Assembly (NCBI GenBank): GCA_023953775.1
Contig: JAMLJD010000007.1
Span: 1 to 64,000, forward strand
Direction: 5' to 3'
Source of the DNA: Rhizobiaceae bacterium
Lineage (GTDB): Bacteria > Pseudomonadota > Alphaproteobacteria > Rhizobiales > Rhizobiaceae
DNA length: 64,000 nt
Each line of letters opens with the position of its first letter. The first letter of the stretch is position 1. Below are positions 29,146 through 38,589 of this stretch, piece after piece. Both the position numbers and the translations under genes were made by a program. The notes below the pieces were generated by a model. The model was not told the DNA's origin. It ran no database searches and worked only from the letters and a program-made list of their open reading frames with translations.

Positions 29146-29853
29146 TCAGAGCTCGAGGCTTTCCCCCGGCTTCGGCGTCATTACCGATACCCCCGTGCCA
29201 TCCATCCCGGCAACGAATTTCGCCGCCGTCTTGTCGATGATCGGGAAGGAACCGTAGTGACACGGCAGCACCGTCTCGAAGCGGAAGTAACGCTGACAGG
29301 CCAGCGCGGCGACGCCCCCGCCCATGGTGAACCGGTCGCCGACCGGAACGAGGCCGATCTGGGGCTGGTGCAATTCCTGGATCAGCGCCATGTCGGAGAA
29401 GATGTCGGTGTCGCCCATATGATAGAGGGTCTTCTCGCCGTCCATGTGGAGCACGAGACCGGCGGGATTGCCGAGATAGGTGTTCTTGCCGTTCTCGCCG
29501 GCGAAAGAGGACGAGTGCAGCGCCGGGACGAAGGTGGTGGTGAACGGGCCGCAATCGACCGTGCCGCCGTGATTGCCGGGATTGATCCGGTCGCCGTCGG
29601 CGCCCTGCCCGACCAGGAACATGCAGATCTCGAAATTGGCGACGAGCATAGCGCCGGTCTTCTTGAGGATGTCGAGGGCATCGCCGACATGATCGTTGTG
29701 ACCATGGGTCAGAAGCACATGCGTGACGCCGTCGGCAGGCTCCTCCCAGCCCTTGCCCCATGACGGATTGTTTGTCAGGAACGGATCGATCAGGATCTTG
29801 GCATCGCCGGCATCGATGCGGAAAGCGGAATGGCCGTACCAGGTAAGCTTCAT
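29146..29853 (-). CDS. UPF0173 metal-dependent hydrolase (metallo-beta-lactamase fold)
   Basis: 235 residues. The zinc motif [10 protein letters not shown] gives His50, His52, Asp54, His55; further ligands follow in [10 protein letters not shown] and the final PCHYGSFP. Start [13 protein letters not shown] is typical of UPF0173/YtkL-like hydrolases. Substrate unknown; probably cytoplasmic. Confidence 0.92.
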   Translation of the reverse strand: MKLTWYGHSAFRIDAGDAKILIDPFLTNNPSWGKGWEEPADGVTHVLLTHGHNDHVGDALDILKKTGAMLVANFEICMFLVGQGADGDRINPGNHGGTVDCGPFTTTFVPALHSSSFAGENGKNTYLGNPAGLVLHMDGEKTLYHMGDTDIFSDMALIQELHQPQIGLVPVGDRFTMGGGVAALACQRYFRFETVLPCHYGSFPIIDKTAAKFVAGMDGTGVSVMTPKPGESLEL

Positions 29854-29930
29854 GGCGTCGTTCTCCCTCAGTCTGCTGCGGCGGGAAGGATAGTGCCACG
29901 CGGTGCGCTGTCAAAGGAAAGCCGGCGGCC

Positions 29931-30416
29931 ATGAGCGCGGTGTCGGTGGACGAACTGACCGGCTATGTCGCGGACGGCGGGGTCATCGCCGGCATCGATC
30001 TCGGCACCAAGACGATCGGCGTCGCGGTCTCCGACCGCTCTCTGTCCTTCGCCCATCCACGGCCGGTCATCCTGCGGCGCAAGTTCACCCCCGACGCCGA
30101 GGCCCTGCTGGCCCTATTCGCCCGCGAAGACGTGCGGGCAGCGGTGATAGGCCTGCCGATCAACATGGACGGCAGCGAAGGTCCCCGCGCCCAGGCGACC
30201 CGGGCCTTCGTCCGCAATATCGGGCGCCTGACGGATATGCCCTTCGCCTACCTCGACGAACGGTTGTCGACGGTGGCGGCGGAAAGGACGTTGATCGAGA
30301 TGGACGTGTCGCGGGCCAAGCGCGGAAGCCGCATCGATTCGGCCGCCGCGGCATTCATCCTTCAGGGTGCGCTCGACCGGCTGAGGGCGCTTTCCTCGTC
30401 GCGGGGACCCGCGTAG
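29931..30416 (+). CDS. ruvX: Holliday junction resolvase-like / pre-16S rRNA nuclease RuvX (YqgF)
   Basis: 161 residues, RNase H-like fold. Conserved [15 protein letters not shown] (first acidic residue), the [15 protein letters not shown] block, LDERLSTV and [12 protein letters not shown] with the last Asp. YqgF processes the 5' end of pre-16S rRNA. AAGGAAAG lies about 10 bases before the ATG. The 3' end overlaps the convergent membrane gene by 55 bases. Confidence 0.94.
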   Translation: MSAVSVDELTGYVADGGVIAGIDLGTKTIGVAVSDRSLSFAHPRPVILRRKFTPDAEALLALFAREDVRAAVIGLPINMDGSEGPRAQATRAFVRNIGRLTDMPFAYLDERLSTVAAERTLIEMDVSRAKRGSRIDSAAAAFILQGALDRLRALSSSRGPA

Positions 30417-30694
30417 CGCGCCCTCATATCCTGGACATAGGCGATGATCTGCCGCCGCTTCCTGAAGGCGTAGATGGAAAAGATCAACAGCGTGTCGACG
30501 ACGCAGGCGCGCGCAACCAGCGCCGGGATGATCTCGGGCTCGATGCCGAGCATGTTGCCGTACATCCGGAACGCAAAATCGTGGACCACACGGCTCAGGA
30601 ACAGATAGCCGAAATTGATGTCGTTGAGCGACAGGTAGTACCAGCTCCAGAAGGTGCCCATGGGCAAGGCCCAGAAGAGCAGGATGTAGCGCAT
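30362..30694 (-). CDS. DUF6105-like small membrane protein
   Basis: 110 residues, two hydrophobic segments. The start [20 protein letters not shown] and [20 protein letters not shown] are characteristic of a rhizobial family I know as DUF6105; function unknown. Its 3' end overlaps ruvX by 55 bases tail to tail, and its start overlaps the stop of the upstream membrane gene at 30694. Confidence 0.72.
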   Translation of the reverse strand: MRYILLFWALPMGTFWSWYYLSLNDINFGYLFLSRVVHDFAFRMYGNMLGIEPEIIPALVARACVVDTLLIFSIYAFRKRRQIIAYVQDMRARYAGPRDEESALSRSSAP

Positions 30695-31254
30695 CAGCGG
30701 GGCTCCCTGTCCTGCTCGTCGGTCGACGAGCCTATCCGCGACAGCAGCGAGCTGTGCGCCGCCCCGAGTGCCATGATGCGCGCCGCCTGACGCATATCCT
30801 CGTCTTCCATCGCCGGCGCGGCCTGGCTTTGCCGATCCGTCTGCACGACCAGATAGGAAATCAGCAGCGCCCCCAACTGGAGCGCGACGGACGAAAACAG
30901 TGCCGGCGCGGGCGCCACCGAGCTTGCCAGGAGCATCAAGGTGAGAAGGCCGACGGCGCCGCCGAACGCGACGCGCGCCACCTCATCGGTATCGCCGGGA
31001 TAGATTCCGTCGTCCGAAAGCGCCGACACCAGCATCCAGAAGAACAGCGCGGCAACCACCGCGAAGCCCAGGGCGACGCCGAAGGTCATTTCCGGGCCCG
31101 CCAGCAGCGGCATCTCCGCCAGTCCGTCGGCGAAACCCAGTCCGCGCAAAAGCGCGCTGATACCGTCGTCCCCGGCCCGGGAGGTGATCCCGGCCAAAAG
31201 CGCGAACGCGATCGCCCAGTGCAGAGCGACTATGGCAACGACTATCCGGCGCAT
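30694..31254 (-). CDS. Four-helix membrane protein, unknown
   Basis: 186 residues with four predicted transmembrane helices (about 4-22, 50-75, 90-112, 118-140) and a soluble acidic C-terminus (MEDEDMRQAARIMALGAAHSSLL). No family recognised with confidence. Overlaps the following small membrane gene by one base, so they form a pair. Confidence 0.65.
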   Translation of the reverse strand: MRRIVVAIVALHWAIAFALLAGITSRAGDDGISALLRGLGFADGLAEMPLLAGPEMTFGVALGFAVVAALFFWMLVSALSDDGIYPGDTDEVARVAFGGAVGLLTLMLLASSVAPAPALFSSVALQLGALLISYLVVQTDRQSQAAPAMEDEDMRQAARIMALGAAHSSLLSRIGSSTDEQDREPR

Positions 31255-31424
31255 ATCCCTGTCCTATCGAATGTCGAAACTGGCCCGCGAGCCCGACCGC
31301 GGCAAATGAAACCCTTTGTTAAGGTTAACGGGCCGGCCTTTTTGCACAGGAGCGATGTGCCTCGGCACGGTTTACACGCGTCGCCGCGGCCCATAATGGA
31401 GACCCGTCTTCCCCCAGGTGCCGC

Positions 31425-32360
31425 ATGTTACCCATCTTCGAAAGCATCGTTCCGATCTTCCTGCTGATCGTGGTCGGCAACCTCCTGCGCCGCCTGCCGT
31501 TCATCGACGACAAGGCGTGGCCGGGGCTCGAGCAGCTGGGTTTCTGGTTCCTCTATCCAACGCTTCTGTTCACGACCGTCGTCGGCGCCGACTTCTCCGG
31601 GCTGCAGCTCGATCTCCTGCTCACGTCGCTTCTGGTGAGCTTGTTCCTGATGCTCGCCCTCACCTTCGCGATCTGGCCCCTGCTCGGCGGCAGGGGGATC
31701 AGCCGTGGCGAATTCTCGTCGGTGTTCCAGACATCCGTCCGCTGGAACGGTTTCATGGCTCTCGCCATCGCGCAGAAGATCTTCCCGCCGGAAGGAAGCG
31801 CGGTGGTCGCGCTGGCGATGGCGGTGATCATCGTCCCGATCAACGTCTCGTCGGTCTACGCGGTCACCTATTTCGGAAATGCCTCGGCCAACTGGCCAGC
31901 GGTCATGAAGAGGGTCGCGACGAACCCGTTCATCATCGCCATCACGCTCGGCATGGTCGTGCGCCTGATCGGAACGGGGCTCTACGGACCGGTCGACCAG
32001 GCGCTGGACCTCGTCGCGCGCGCAGCGCTCGGCATGGGCCTCCTGGCGATCGGAGCCGGACTGCGGCCGGGCGACATGGTGTCGCCGCGCCTGGCCCTTT
32101 GGCTTCCTGTCGTCATCAAGCTGGTCGTTTTTCCGGCCGTCACCATCGCGCTTGCGCTGGCATTCGGGCTGCGTGGCGTCGAGCTTCACTATCTCGCTCT
32201 TTGCGCGGCCGTGCCCACGGCGATGAACGGTTATCTCATGGCGCGCCAGATGGGCGGCGACGCGGAACTCTACGCCGCCGTCACCACGCTGCAGACCGCG
32301 ATGTCGTTCTTCACGATCCCGGTCGTCCTCGTCGTCTGCGCCTATATCTCGTCGGCGTAG
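31425..32360 (+). CDS. AEC family transporter (auxin efflux carrier-like)
   Basis: 311 residues with about ten transmembrane helices. Family features: opening SIVPIFLLIVVGNLLRRL, the VRWNGFMALAIAQKIF block, NVSSVYAVTYFGNA mid-protein, and PTAMNGYLMARQMGGDAEL near the end. Such carriers move small organic acids such as malate or malonate; the substrate here is unknown. The last 19 bases overlap the convergent acyl-CoA dehydrogenase gene. Confidence 0.9.
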   Translation: MLPIFESIVPIFLLIVVGNLLRRLPFIDDKAWPGLEQLGFWFLYPTLLFTTVVGADFSGLQLDLLLTSLLVSLFLMLALTFAIWPLLGGRGISRGEFSSVFQTSVRWNGFMALAIAQKIFPPEGSAVVALAMAVIIVPINVSSVYAVTYFGNASANWPAVMKRVATNPFIIAITLGMVVRLIGTGLYGPVDQALDLVARAALGMGLLAIGAGLRPGDMVSPRLALWLPVVIKLVVFPAVTIALALAFGLRGVELHYLALCAAVPTAMNGYLMARQMGGDAELYAAVTTLQTAMSFFTIPVVLVVCAYISSA

Positions 32361-33970
32361 AGCGTATCGATGATGGCGCGCGCATCGTGCCGCGCGTCGA
32401 GCATGCCGTAGGTTGTCCGCCACTGGCCCGCGAGGCGGGTTTCGATGAAGGCGTCGGCAATGCGCCCGGCGCCGATGCGCCGCAGCTCAGCCGCCGCAGC
32501 CGACAGTGCGAGCTGCTCGGTCAGGATGCGTGCCGATCCCTCGTCGCTGGCCGCGACCTCGGCGGCCGCGCGCAGGACGCCGACCACCCCCTGGCCGTTC
32601 TTGTCGAGATCGCGGTGGATTGTGCCCACGACCTGGTCGAACAGGCCGGCATTGCGACCCATGACGCGCAGGACGTCGAGCGCCATCACGTTGCCCGAGC
32701 CTTCCCAGATCGCGTTGAGCGGCGATTCGCGGAAATGGCGGGCCAGAGGCGCTTCCTCGACATAGCCGTTGCCGCCGAGGCACTCCATCGCCTCGTAGAC
32801 GATCGACGGACAGATCTTGCAGACCCAGTATTTCACCACCGGCGTCATCAGTCGCGCGAACGCTGCCTGCTCGCGGTCGCCGGCGGCCTCGTCGAAGGCC
32901 CGCGCCAGCCGGAACGCCAATGCCGTCGCGGCCGCCACATCCAGAGCCAGGTCGGCGAGCACGCGCTGCATCACCGGCTGGTCGATGAGCCTGTCACCGA
33001 AGACGGCGCGGTGGCGCGTATGGTGTACGGCTTCGGCGAGTGCGGCGCGCATGATGCCGGCCGACGAGACGGCGCAGTCGAGCCGGGTCAGCGTCACCAT
33101 GTCCATGATAGTCTTAACGCCTGCGCCGGGCTCGCCCACCATCTGGCCGAGCGCATCGACGAACTCGACCTCCGACGAGGCGTTCGACCGGTTGCCGAGC
33201 TTGTCCTTGAGACGCTGGAACCGGAAGCCGTTGCCGGCGCCGTCGTCGAGCAGCCTCGGAAGCAGGAAGCAGGACAGGCCCTCCTTTGCCTGCGCAAGCA
33301 CCAGGAAAGCATCGCACATCGGCGCGGACATGAACCATTTGTGGCCGTTGATGCGGTGGTAGCCCCGGCCGGCCGGGTCGGCGCGCGTGGTGTTGGCGCG
33401 CACGTCGGTGCCGCCCTGCTTCTCGGTCATCCCCATGCCGAGCGTCAGGCCGGATTTCTCGACAGCGGGCCGATTCGACATGTCGTATTTGCGGGTCGTG
33501 ACGCGCGGCGCCCAGGCACGGAAGAGATCCGGGCTGGCCATCAGGGCCGCCAGCGAGGCGTTGGTCATGGTGATTGGACACAGGTGCCCGCATTCGAGTT
33601 GAGAGGTAAGGAAGAACCGCGCGGCGCGGACCTGATGCCGCATGCCGCCGTCGTCGCCGCCGTTCTCCCAGATCGAACAGTGAAGGCCGCTGGCGATCGA
33701 TCGCCGCATCAGGGCGTGGTAGGCGGGGTGGAACTCGACGGTTTCGAGCAGCCTGCCCTGGCGGTCGTGGGTACGAAGCTTCGGCACCTCGGAATTGGCA
33801 AGGCGCGCGAGATCGATCGCCTCGTGGGTACGCACGAACTTGCCGACCAGCTCGATGTCCTTGCGGGCCTCGCCCGAAAACCCGCTGCCGATCTGCATCA
33901 GCAGCGGATCGCCGCGCCAGGCGTTGGAACCGGCCAGGGGCGGTGTCTGGTTGGTCACTTCATGGTTCAC
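32342..33970 (-). CDS. AidB-like acyl-CoA dehydrogenase family protein
   Basis: 542 residues, the extended length of the AidB branch. MGMTEKQGGTDVRANTT is the AidB form of the flavin/substrate loop, with SRYDMSNRP-like, GHKWFMSAPMCDAFLVLA and MECLGGNGYVEE (usual catalytic region) following. E. coli AidB is a FAD protein of the adaptive response that binds DNA; the C-terminal DNA-binding segment here is plausible but not proven, and an isovaleryl-CoA-type dehydrogenase cannot be excluded. Confidence 0.88.
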   Translation of the reverse strand: MNHEVTNQTPPLAGSNAWRGDPLLMQIGSGFSGEARKDIELVGKFVRTHEAIDLARLANSEVPKLRTHDRQGRLLETVEFHPAYHALMRRSIASGLHCSIWENGGDDGGMRHQVRAARFFLTSQLECGHLCPITMTNASLAALMASPDLFRAWAPRVTTRKYDMSNRPAVEKSGLTLGMGMTEKQGGTDVRANTTRADPAGRGYHRINGHKWFMSAPMCDAFLVLAQAKEGLSCFLLPRLLDDGAGNGFRFQRLKDKLGNRSNASSEVEFVDALGQMVGEPGAGVKTIMDMVTLTRLDCAVSSAGIMRAALAEAVHHTRHRAVFGDRLIDQPVMQRVLADLALDVAAATALAFRLARAFDEAAGDREQAAFARLMTPVVKYWVCKICPSIVYEAMECLGGNGYVEEAPLARHFRESPLNAIWEGSGNVMALDVLRVMGRNAGLFDQVVGTIHRDLDKNGQGVVGVLRAAAEVAASDEGSARILTEQLALSAAAAELRRIGAGRIADAFIETRLAGQWRTTYGMLDARHDARAIIDTLYADEI

Positions 33971-34061
33971 GCCGCATATCCCGCATTTCGCATTCGAGCG
34001 TCCTTATAGCCAAGGTGCCGGTGCGAGGCGATGAAATTTCATGGGGATGCCGCCACATCGG

Positions 34062-34090
34062 CTTGCGGCGGCGGGCGCGCTTGCCTATAG
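34062..34090 (+). promoter_or_regulatory. Predicted promoter for pyrB, close to the start codon
   Basis: CTTGCG (34062-34067), 17 bases, CTATAG (34085-34090), near the alphaproteobacterial consensus. Transcription would begin at about 34096-34098, only 5-7 bases before the pyrB ATG at 34103, giving a very short leader. Confidence 0.45.
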
Positions 34091-34102
34091 CAGCCGCTCA
34101 GG

Positions 34103-35056
34103 ATGAACACAGCACCGGCCTTCCCGCCCTTCCCGCACCGCCACCTGCTCGGCATCCGTTCCCTGTCCCCGTCCGATATCGAAAACCTGCTCGATCGCGC
34201 CGACGCGGCCGTGCAGATCTCGCGTCAGTCCGAGAAGAAGAGCGCGATGCTGCGCGGGCGCACGCAGATCAACCTGTTCTTCGAATCGTCGACCCGCACG
34301 CAATCGTCGTTCGAACTGGCGGGCAAGCGCCTCGGCGCCGACGTGATGAACATGGCGGTGGCCAGTTCGTCGGTGAAGAAGGGCGAAACGCTGATCGACA
34401 CGGCGATGACGCTCAACGCCATGCGGCCCGACATCCTCGTCATCCGCCATTCGTCGGCGGGTGCCGCCGCGCTGCTCGCGCAGAAGGTCGGCTGCGCGGT
34501 CGTCAATGCCGGCGACGGCTCGCACGAACATCCGACGCAAGCCCTGCTCGACGCCGTCACGATCCGGCGCGCCCGGGGCACGATCGCCGGACTGACCGTG
34601 GCAATCTGCGGCGATATCCTGCATTCGCGCGTCGCGCGATCCAACATCATCCTGCTCAATGCGCTCGGCGCGCGCGTGCGCGTCGTGGCGCCCTCTACCC
34701 TTTTGCCCGCCGGGATCGAGAAGATGGGCGTCGAGCCCTTCCACTCGATGCGCGACGGCCTCAGGGGCTGCGATGTTGTGATGATGCTGAGGCTCCAGCG
34801 CGAGCGCATGGCCGGCGCGTTCGTGCCCTCGGTGCGCGAATATTTCCGCTACCACGGGCTCGATGCCGAGAAGCTGCAATGGGCCAAGCCCGGGGCACTG
34901 GTCATGCATCCCGGCCCCATGAACAGAGGTGTCGAGATCGCGTCCGCGATCGCCGACGGCGCGCAGAGCGTCATCCAGGAACAGGTCGAGATGGGCGTCG
35001 CTGTCCGCATGGCGGTGATGGCGGCCCTGCTCGAAGAGCGGGACAGCGGCCGATGA
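34103..35056 (+). CDS. pyrB: Aspartate carbamoyltransferase catalytic chain
   Basis: 317 residues. Condenses carbamoyl phosphate and aspartate in pyrimidine synthesis. The carbamoyl-phosphate loop [20 protein letters not shown], the [12 protein letters not shown] block, [10 protein letters not shown] and the final [11 protein letters not shown] are all present. No pyrI is seen. Its stop overlaps the start of the dihydroorotase-like gene (ATGA), typical of ATCases that assemble with a DHOase or pseudo-DHOase. Confidence 0.97.
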   Translation: MNTAPAFPPFPHRHLLGIRSLSPSDIENLLDRADAAVQISRQSEKKSAMLRGRTQINLFFESSTRTQSSFELAGKRLGADVMNMAVASSSVKKGETLIDTAMTLNAMRPDILVIRHSSAGAAALLAQKVGCAVVNAGDGSHEHPTQALLDAVTIRRARGTIAGLTVAICGDILHSRVARSNIILLNALGARVRVVAPSTLLPAGIEKMGVEPFHSMRDGLRGCDVVMMLRLQRERMAGAFVPSVREYFRYHGLDAEKLQWAKPGALVMHPGPMNRGVEIASAIADGAQSVIQEQVEMGVAVRMAVMAALLEERDSGR

Positions 35057-36339
35057 AGACAACGGTCTTCGAGAACGCGCGGATCGTCGATCCTTCCCGC
35101 GACATGGACGAGATTGGGACGGTGATCGTCGAGGGCCGCAAGGTCGCGGCCAGCGGCGCGGCGGCCCGCAACCAGGGCCGGCCCGAAGGCGCCGAGGTCG
35201 TCGACTGCACGGGGCTCGCCATCGTGCCCGGCCTCGTCGACGCGCGCGTCTTTGTCGGCGAGCCGGGGGCGGAGCATCGCGAGACGATCGCCTCGGCGAG
35301 CGTCGCGGCGGCCGCCGGCGGCATCACGTCCTTCATCATGATGCCCGACACCCAGCCGGTGATCGACGACATCGCGCTGGTCGAGTTCGTGCTGCGCACG
35401 GCGCGCGACACCGCGCTGGTCAACATCCATCCCGCCGGCGCGATCACCAAGGGCCTCGACGGCCACGAGATGACCGAGTTCGGCCTCCTGCGCGACGCTG
35501 GCGCGGTCGGCTTCACCGACGGCCGCAACACGATCGCCAGCGCCATGGTGATGCGGCGCGCCCTCACCTATGCGCGCGATTTCGGCGCCGTGATCGCCCA
35601 CGAAACGCAGGATGCGGACCTGACGGCCGACGGCGTCATGAACGAGGGGCTCTACGCGAGCTGGCTCGGGCTCGCCGGCATTCCCCGCGAGGCCGAGCTC
35701 ATTCCCCTCGAACGCGACCTGCGGCTGGCCCGGCTCACGGGCGGCGCCTATCACGCCGCCAAGATCTCGACCGGCGGGTCGGCGGAGGCCGTCGCACGCG
35801 CCAAGGCCGAAGGGCTGAACGTCACGGCGGGCGTTTCGATCAACCATCTCTCGCTCAACGAGAACGACGTCGGCGAATACCGGACGTTCTTCCGGCTTTC
35901 GCCGCCGCTGCGCGCCGAAGAGGACCGGCTTGCGATGATCGCCGCGCTCAGGGAAGGGACCCTGGACATCATCGTGTCGTCGCACGACCCGCAGGACGTC
36001 GACACCAAGCGCCTGCCCTTCGCCGATTCGGCCGCGGGCGCGATCGGGCTGGAGACGCTGCTCGCCGCCGCTCTGCGGCTCCATCACAATGGCGAGGTGC
36101 CGCTGCTTCGGCTGATCGATGCGCTGTCGACGCGGCCGGCGAGGATCTTCGGCCTGCCTGGCGGCACGCTCAGGCCCGGCGAAACCGCCGACCTCGCGCT
36201 GGTCGATCTCAACGCGCCCTGGGTCGTGCGCGAGACCGATATCCTGTCGCGGTCCAAGAACACCAGCTTCGAAGGTGCGCTGTTCCAGGGCAAGGTCTTG
36301 AAAACCCTGGTCGCGGGACGCACAGTGCACGCGGCCTGA
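35053..36339 (+). CDS. Dihydroorotase-like protein lacking catalytic metal ligands (PyrC'/pseudo-DHOase)
   Basis: 428 residues, type I dihydroorotase fold. The metal-binding HxH after the first strand is replaced ([15 protein letters not shown] instead of D-x-H-x-H), the second His of the later pair is Lys ([11 protein letters not shown]), and the catalytic Asp loop T-D-H-A-P-H reads S-S-H-D-P-Q. It overlaps pyrB by four bases. Non-catalytic DHOase partners that stabilise ATCase dodecamers are known in Pseudomonas, and this is the likely role. A true dihydroorotase must be encoded elsewhere. Many databases will simply label it pyrC. Confidence 0.88.
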   Translation: MKTTVFENARIVDPSRDMDEIGTVIVEGRKVAASGAAARNQGRPEGAEVVDCTGLAIVPGLVDARVFVGEPGAEHRETIASASVAAAAGGITSFIMMPDTQPVIDDIALVEFVLRTARDTALVNIHPAGAITKGLDGHEMTEFGLLRDAGAVGFTDGRNTIASAMVMRRALTYARDFGAVIAHETQDADLTADGVMNEGLYASWLGLAGIPREAELIPLERDLRLARLTGGAYHAAKISTGGSAEAVARAKAEGLNVTAGVSINHLSLNENDVGEYRTFFRLSPPLRAEEDRLAMIAALREGTLDIIVSSHDPQDVDTKRLPFADSAAGAIGLETLLAAALRLHHNGEVPLLRLIDALSTRPARIFGLPGGTLRPGETADLALVDLNAPWVVRETDILSRSKNTSFEGALFQGKVLKTLVAGRTVHAA

Positions 36340-36354
36340 AACCGGGGGAGCACG

Positions 36355-36969
36355 ATGCCCGATCCTATCAGCTGGCAGCTCGCCCTGCCCTATCTCCTGG
36401 CCGCGCTCGCCTTCGGCTATCTGCTGGGCTCGATACCCTTCGGCCTGCTGATCACCCGCGCCGCCGGGATGGGCGACGTGCGCAAGATCGGCTCCGGCAA
36501 TATCGGCGCGACCAACGTGCTGCGCACCGGCAACCGCAAGCTTGCCGCGCTGACCCTTCTGTTCGACGCTCTCAAGGGCACCGCGGCGGTGCTTATCGGC
36601 TTCCTCTACGGCCCGGATCAGGCCGTGGCCGCTGGCTTCGGCGCCTTTCTCGGCCACCTCTTCCCGGTCTGGCTCGGCTTCAAGGGCGGCAAGGGCGTGG
36701 CCACCTATTTCGGCGTCGCGCTGGGTCTTGCCTGGCATGGGGCCTTGGTGTTCGCGATCTCCTGGCTGGCGGTCGCCTTTCTCACCCGCTACTCGTCGCT
36801 CGCCGCGCTGGTGGCCGCGATACTCGTTCCGCTGGCGCTCTACCTTCTCGGCTTCGTCCAGTTCGCCGAGCTGATGGCGGTGATGAGCGTCATCGTCTTT
36901 CTCAAGCACCACGCCAACATCCGGCGGCTTGTGGCCGGCACCGAGTCGCGGATCGGAGCCAAGGGGTGA
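36355..36969 (+). CDS. plsY: Glycerol-3-phosphate acyltransferase PlsY
   Basis: 204-residue membrane enzyme transferring acyl groups from acyl-phosphate to glycerol-3-phosphate. Motifs: [33 protein letters not shown], and [22 protein letters not shown]. Five or more helices. GGGGGAG precedes the ATG. It overlaps dprA by four bases (GTGA). Confidence 0.95.
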   Translation: MPDPISWQLALPYLLAALAFGYLLGSIPFGLLITRAAGMGDVRKIGSGNIGATNVLRTGNRKLAALTLLFDALKGTAAVLIGFLYGPDQAVAAGFGAFLGHLFPVWLGFKGGKGVATYFGVALGLAWHGALVFAISWLAVAFLTRYSSLAALVAAILVPLALYLLGFVQFAELMAVMSVIVFLKHHANIRRLVAGTESRIGAKG

Positions 36970-38111
36970 GCGACGCGCCGGCGTCCGCGCCGAGCCTGAC
37001 GGACCGGCAGCGGATCAGCTGGCTGCGGCTCACGCGCACGGAGAATGTCGGCCCCGCGACCTTCCGCGACCTGATCAACCGGTTCGGCTCGGCCGAAACC
37101 GCGATCGAATTCCTGCCGGAACTCGCCGCCAGCGGTGGCGCGCGGCGTTCGCCGCGCGTGCCGAGCGTCGAGGAGGCGGAAGCCGAGATGGCGCTGGCAC
37201 ACAAGGCCGGCGCGCGCTTCTGCGCCATCGGCGAGGCCGACTATCCGCGCATGCTGCGTACCATGCCGCTGCCGCCGCCGCTCGTGGCGGTCAAGGGAGA
37301 GGCCGACGTCTTCGCGCTGCCGGCAATCGCCTTGGTCGGCGCGCGCAACGCCTCGCTCGCGGGCATCAAATTCGCACGCGCGATCGCGGCCGAACTCGGC
37401 CGGGACGGGTTCGCCATCGTTTCGGGACTCGCACGTGGCATCGACACGGCGGCGCACACCGGCAGCATCGACACCGGCACGGTGGCGGTGCTCGCGGGCG
37501 GGCTCGACCGGCCATACCCGCCGGAGAATATCGGCCTCAGCGAAGAGATCCCGGCGCGCCGCGGCGCCCTTATCTCGGAGATGCCGTTCGGCCACGAGCC
37601 GCGTGCGCGCGACTTCCCGCGGCGCAACCGGCTCATCGCCGGGCTGTCGCTCGGCCTTCTCGTCGTCGAGGCGGCGAAGAGATCGGGATCGCTGATCAGC
37701 GCGCGGCTTGCCGGCGAGATGGGCCGGCTGGTCTTCGCCGTGCCGGGATCGCCGCTCGATCCGCGCGCCGCCGGCACCAACGGGCTGTTGAAGGACGGCG
37801 CGATCCTGGTGACCGAGGCCGCCGACGTCGTGAGCCAGATCCGGCCGCTCGTCGGCGGCGGGATCCCGGAACCGGACCGGTCGCTGGACGAGCCGCCGGA
37901 CCTCGGCAGCACGCCGCCGCCGGGCGACGACGAGCGGGCGCGAATCATCGAAGCGCTGGGCCCGACGCCGGTCGAGATCGACGACATCATCCGCCATACC
38001 GGCCTTCATCCGGCGAAGGTGCTGCTGGTCATTCTCGAGCTGGATCTGGCCGGTCGCATCGAACGGCATTCAGGCGGTGGTGTTTCGCTTCTTTCCTTCG
38101 AGCCCGACTGA
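36966..38111 (+). CDS. dprA: DNA processing protein DprA
   Basis: 381 residues. DprA loads RecA on incoming single-stranded DNA in transformation; it is widely kept even in species not known to be competent. A SAM-like N-terminus is followed by a Rossmann-like core ([73 protein letters not shown]) and a C-terminal winged-helix (DJ) domain. GTG start overlapping the plsY stop. Confidence 0.95.
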   Translation: MSDAPASAPSLTDRQRISWLRLTRTENVGPATFRDLINRFGSAETAIEFLPELAASGGARRSPRVPSVEEAEAEMALAHKAGARFCAIGEADYPRMLRTMPLPPPLVAVKGEADVFALPAIALVGARNASLAGIKFARAIAAELGRDGFAIVSGLARGIDTAAHTGSIDTGTVAVLAGGLDRPYPPENIGLSEEIPARRGALISEMPFGHEPRARDFPRRNRLIAGLSLGLLVVEAAKRSGSLISARLAGEMGRLVFAVPGSPLDPRAAGTNGLLKDGAILVTEAADVVSQIRPLVGGGIPEPDRSLDEPPDLGSTPPPGDDERARIIEALGPTPVEIDDIIRHTGLHPAKVLLVILELDLAGRIERHSGGGVSLLSFEPD

Positions 38112-38321
38112 CCGCGGTTCGCCGATCCGGCGCGGGCGGTCGCCGCGAATGATGTCGCTCGCCTCGACATAGGCCATCTCGATCAGGTAGGCGAGCATGT
38201 CGTGGCGCTCGGCCTCGGCCATGGTGCGCAACTGTCCCAGCATCGACTGCATGTAGTCGAGGGTATCGGTTCTGTGCTGGTTCGCGCTATGGCGCATCTG
38301 CAACGGCTCCAATTGGTTCAT
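38070..38321 (-). CDS. Conserved small protein, unknown
   Basis: 83 residues, soluble and helical: MRHSANQHRTDTLDYMQSML, then LRTMAEAERHDMLAYLIEMA and YVEASDIIRGDRP. I believe such proteins are widespread in rhizobia but have no assigned role. The start may be ATG 38321 or eight codons later. The 3' end overlaps dprA tail to tail by 42 bases. Confidence 0.6.
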   Translation of the reverse strand: MNQLEPLQMRHSANQHRTDTLDYMQSMLGQLRTMAEAERHDMLAYLIEMAYVEASDIIRGDRPRRIGEPRSVGLEGKKRNTTA

Positions 38322-38491
38322 TGCCCGCCCGGCCTCGCGGAAGGCCGTGCCCAATCAAGCCCCGATCAGTCTCAAAATTCCGGTGTTCGCCCCGGTCTGA
38401 ACCAAATATCGCACTTCTATTTAAAATAGCAACTCATGAAATCTCTATTACAAGTTGTCTTCCGCATTAATAACCAAAATGCCCGCCGCCC

Positions 38492-38520
38492 CTTGACCCG
38501 CGCCGAAAGCGCGGCCATGT
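38492..38520 (+). promoter_or_regulatory. Predicted topA promoter with palindromic spacer
   Basis: Perfect -35 CTTGAC (38492-38497), 17-base spacer, CCATGT (38515-38520). The spacer contains CCGCGC-CGAAA-GCGCGG, a perfect 6-bp inverted repeat between the two boxes. The topA start is about 65 bases downstream of the expected transcription start. The surrounding 38322-38589 shows no gene and is AT-richer than its neighbours. Confidence 0.45.
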
Positions 38521-38589
38521 GACGGTCGCCCCGAGGCACACAATATCAAGCGGCGACCGATACGCCGCGCGAGGGAATCAGCAGATAAG

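Noticed and set aside
34849..36912. 687-codon minus-strand frame opposite pyrB, the pyrC-like gene and plsY
   Set aside because: Antisense to three well-supported genes; composition typical of an accidental frame.
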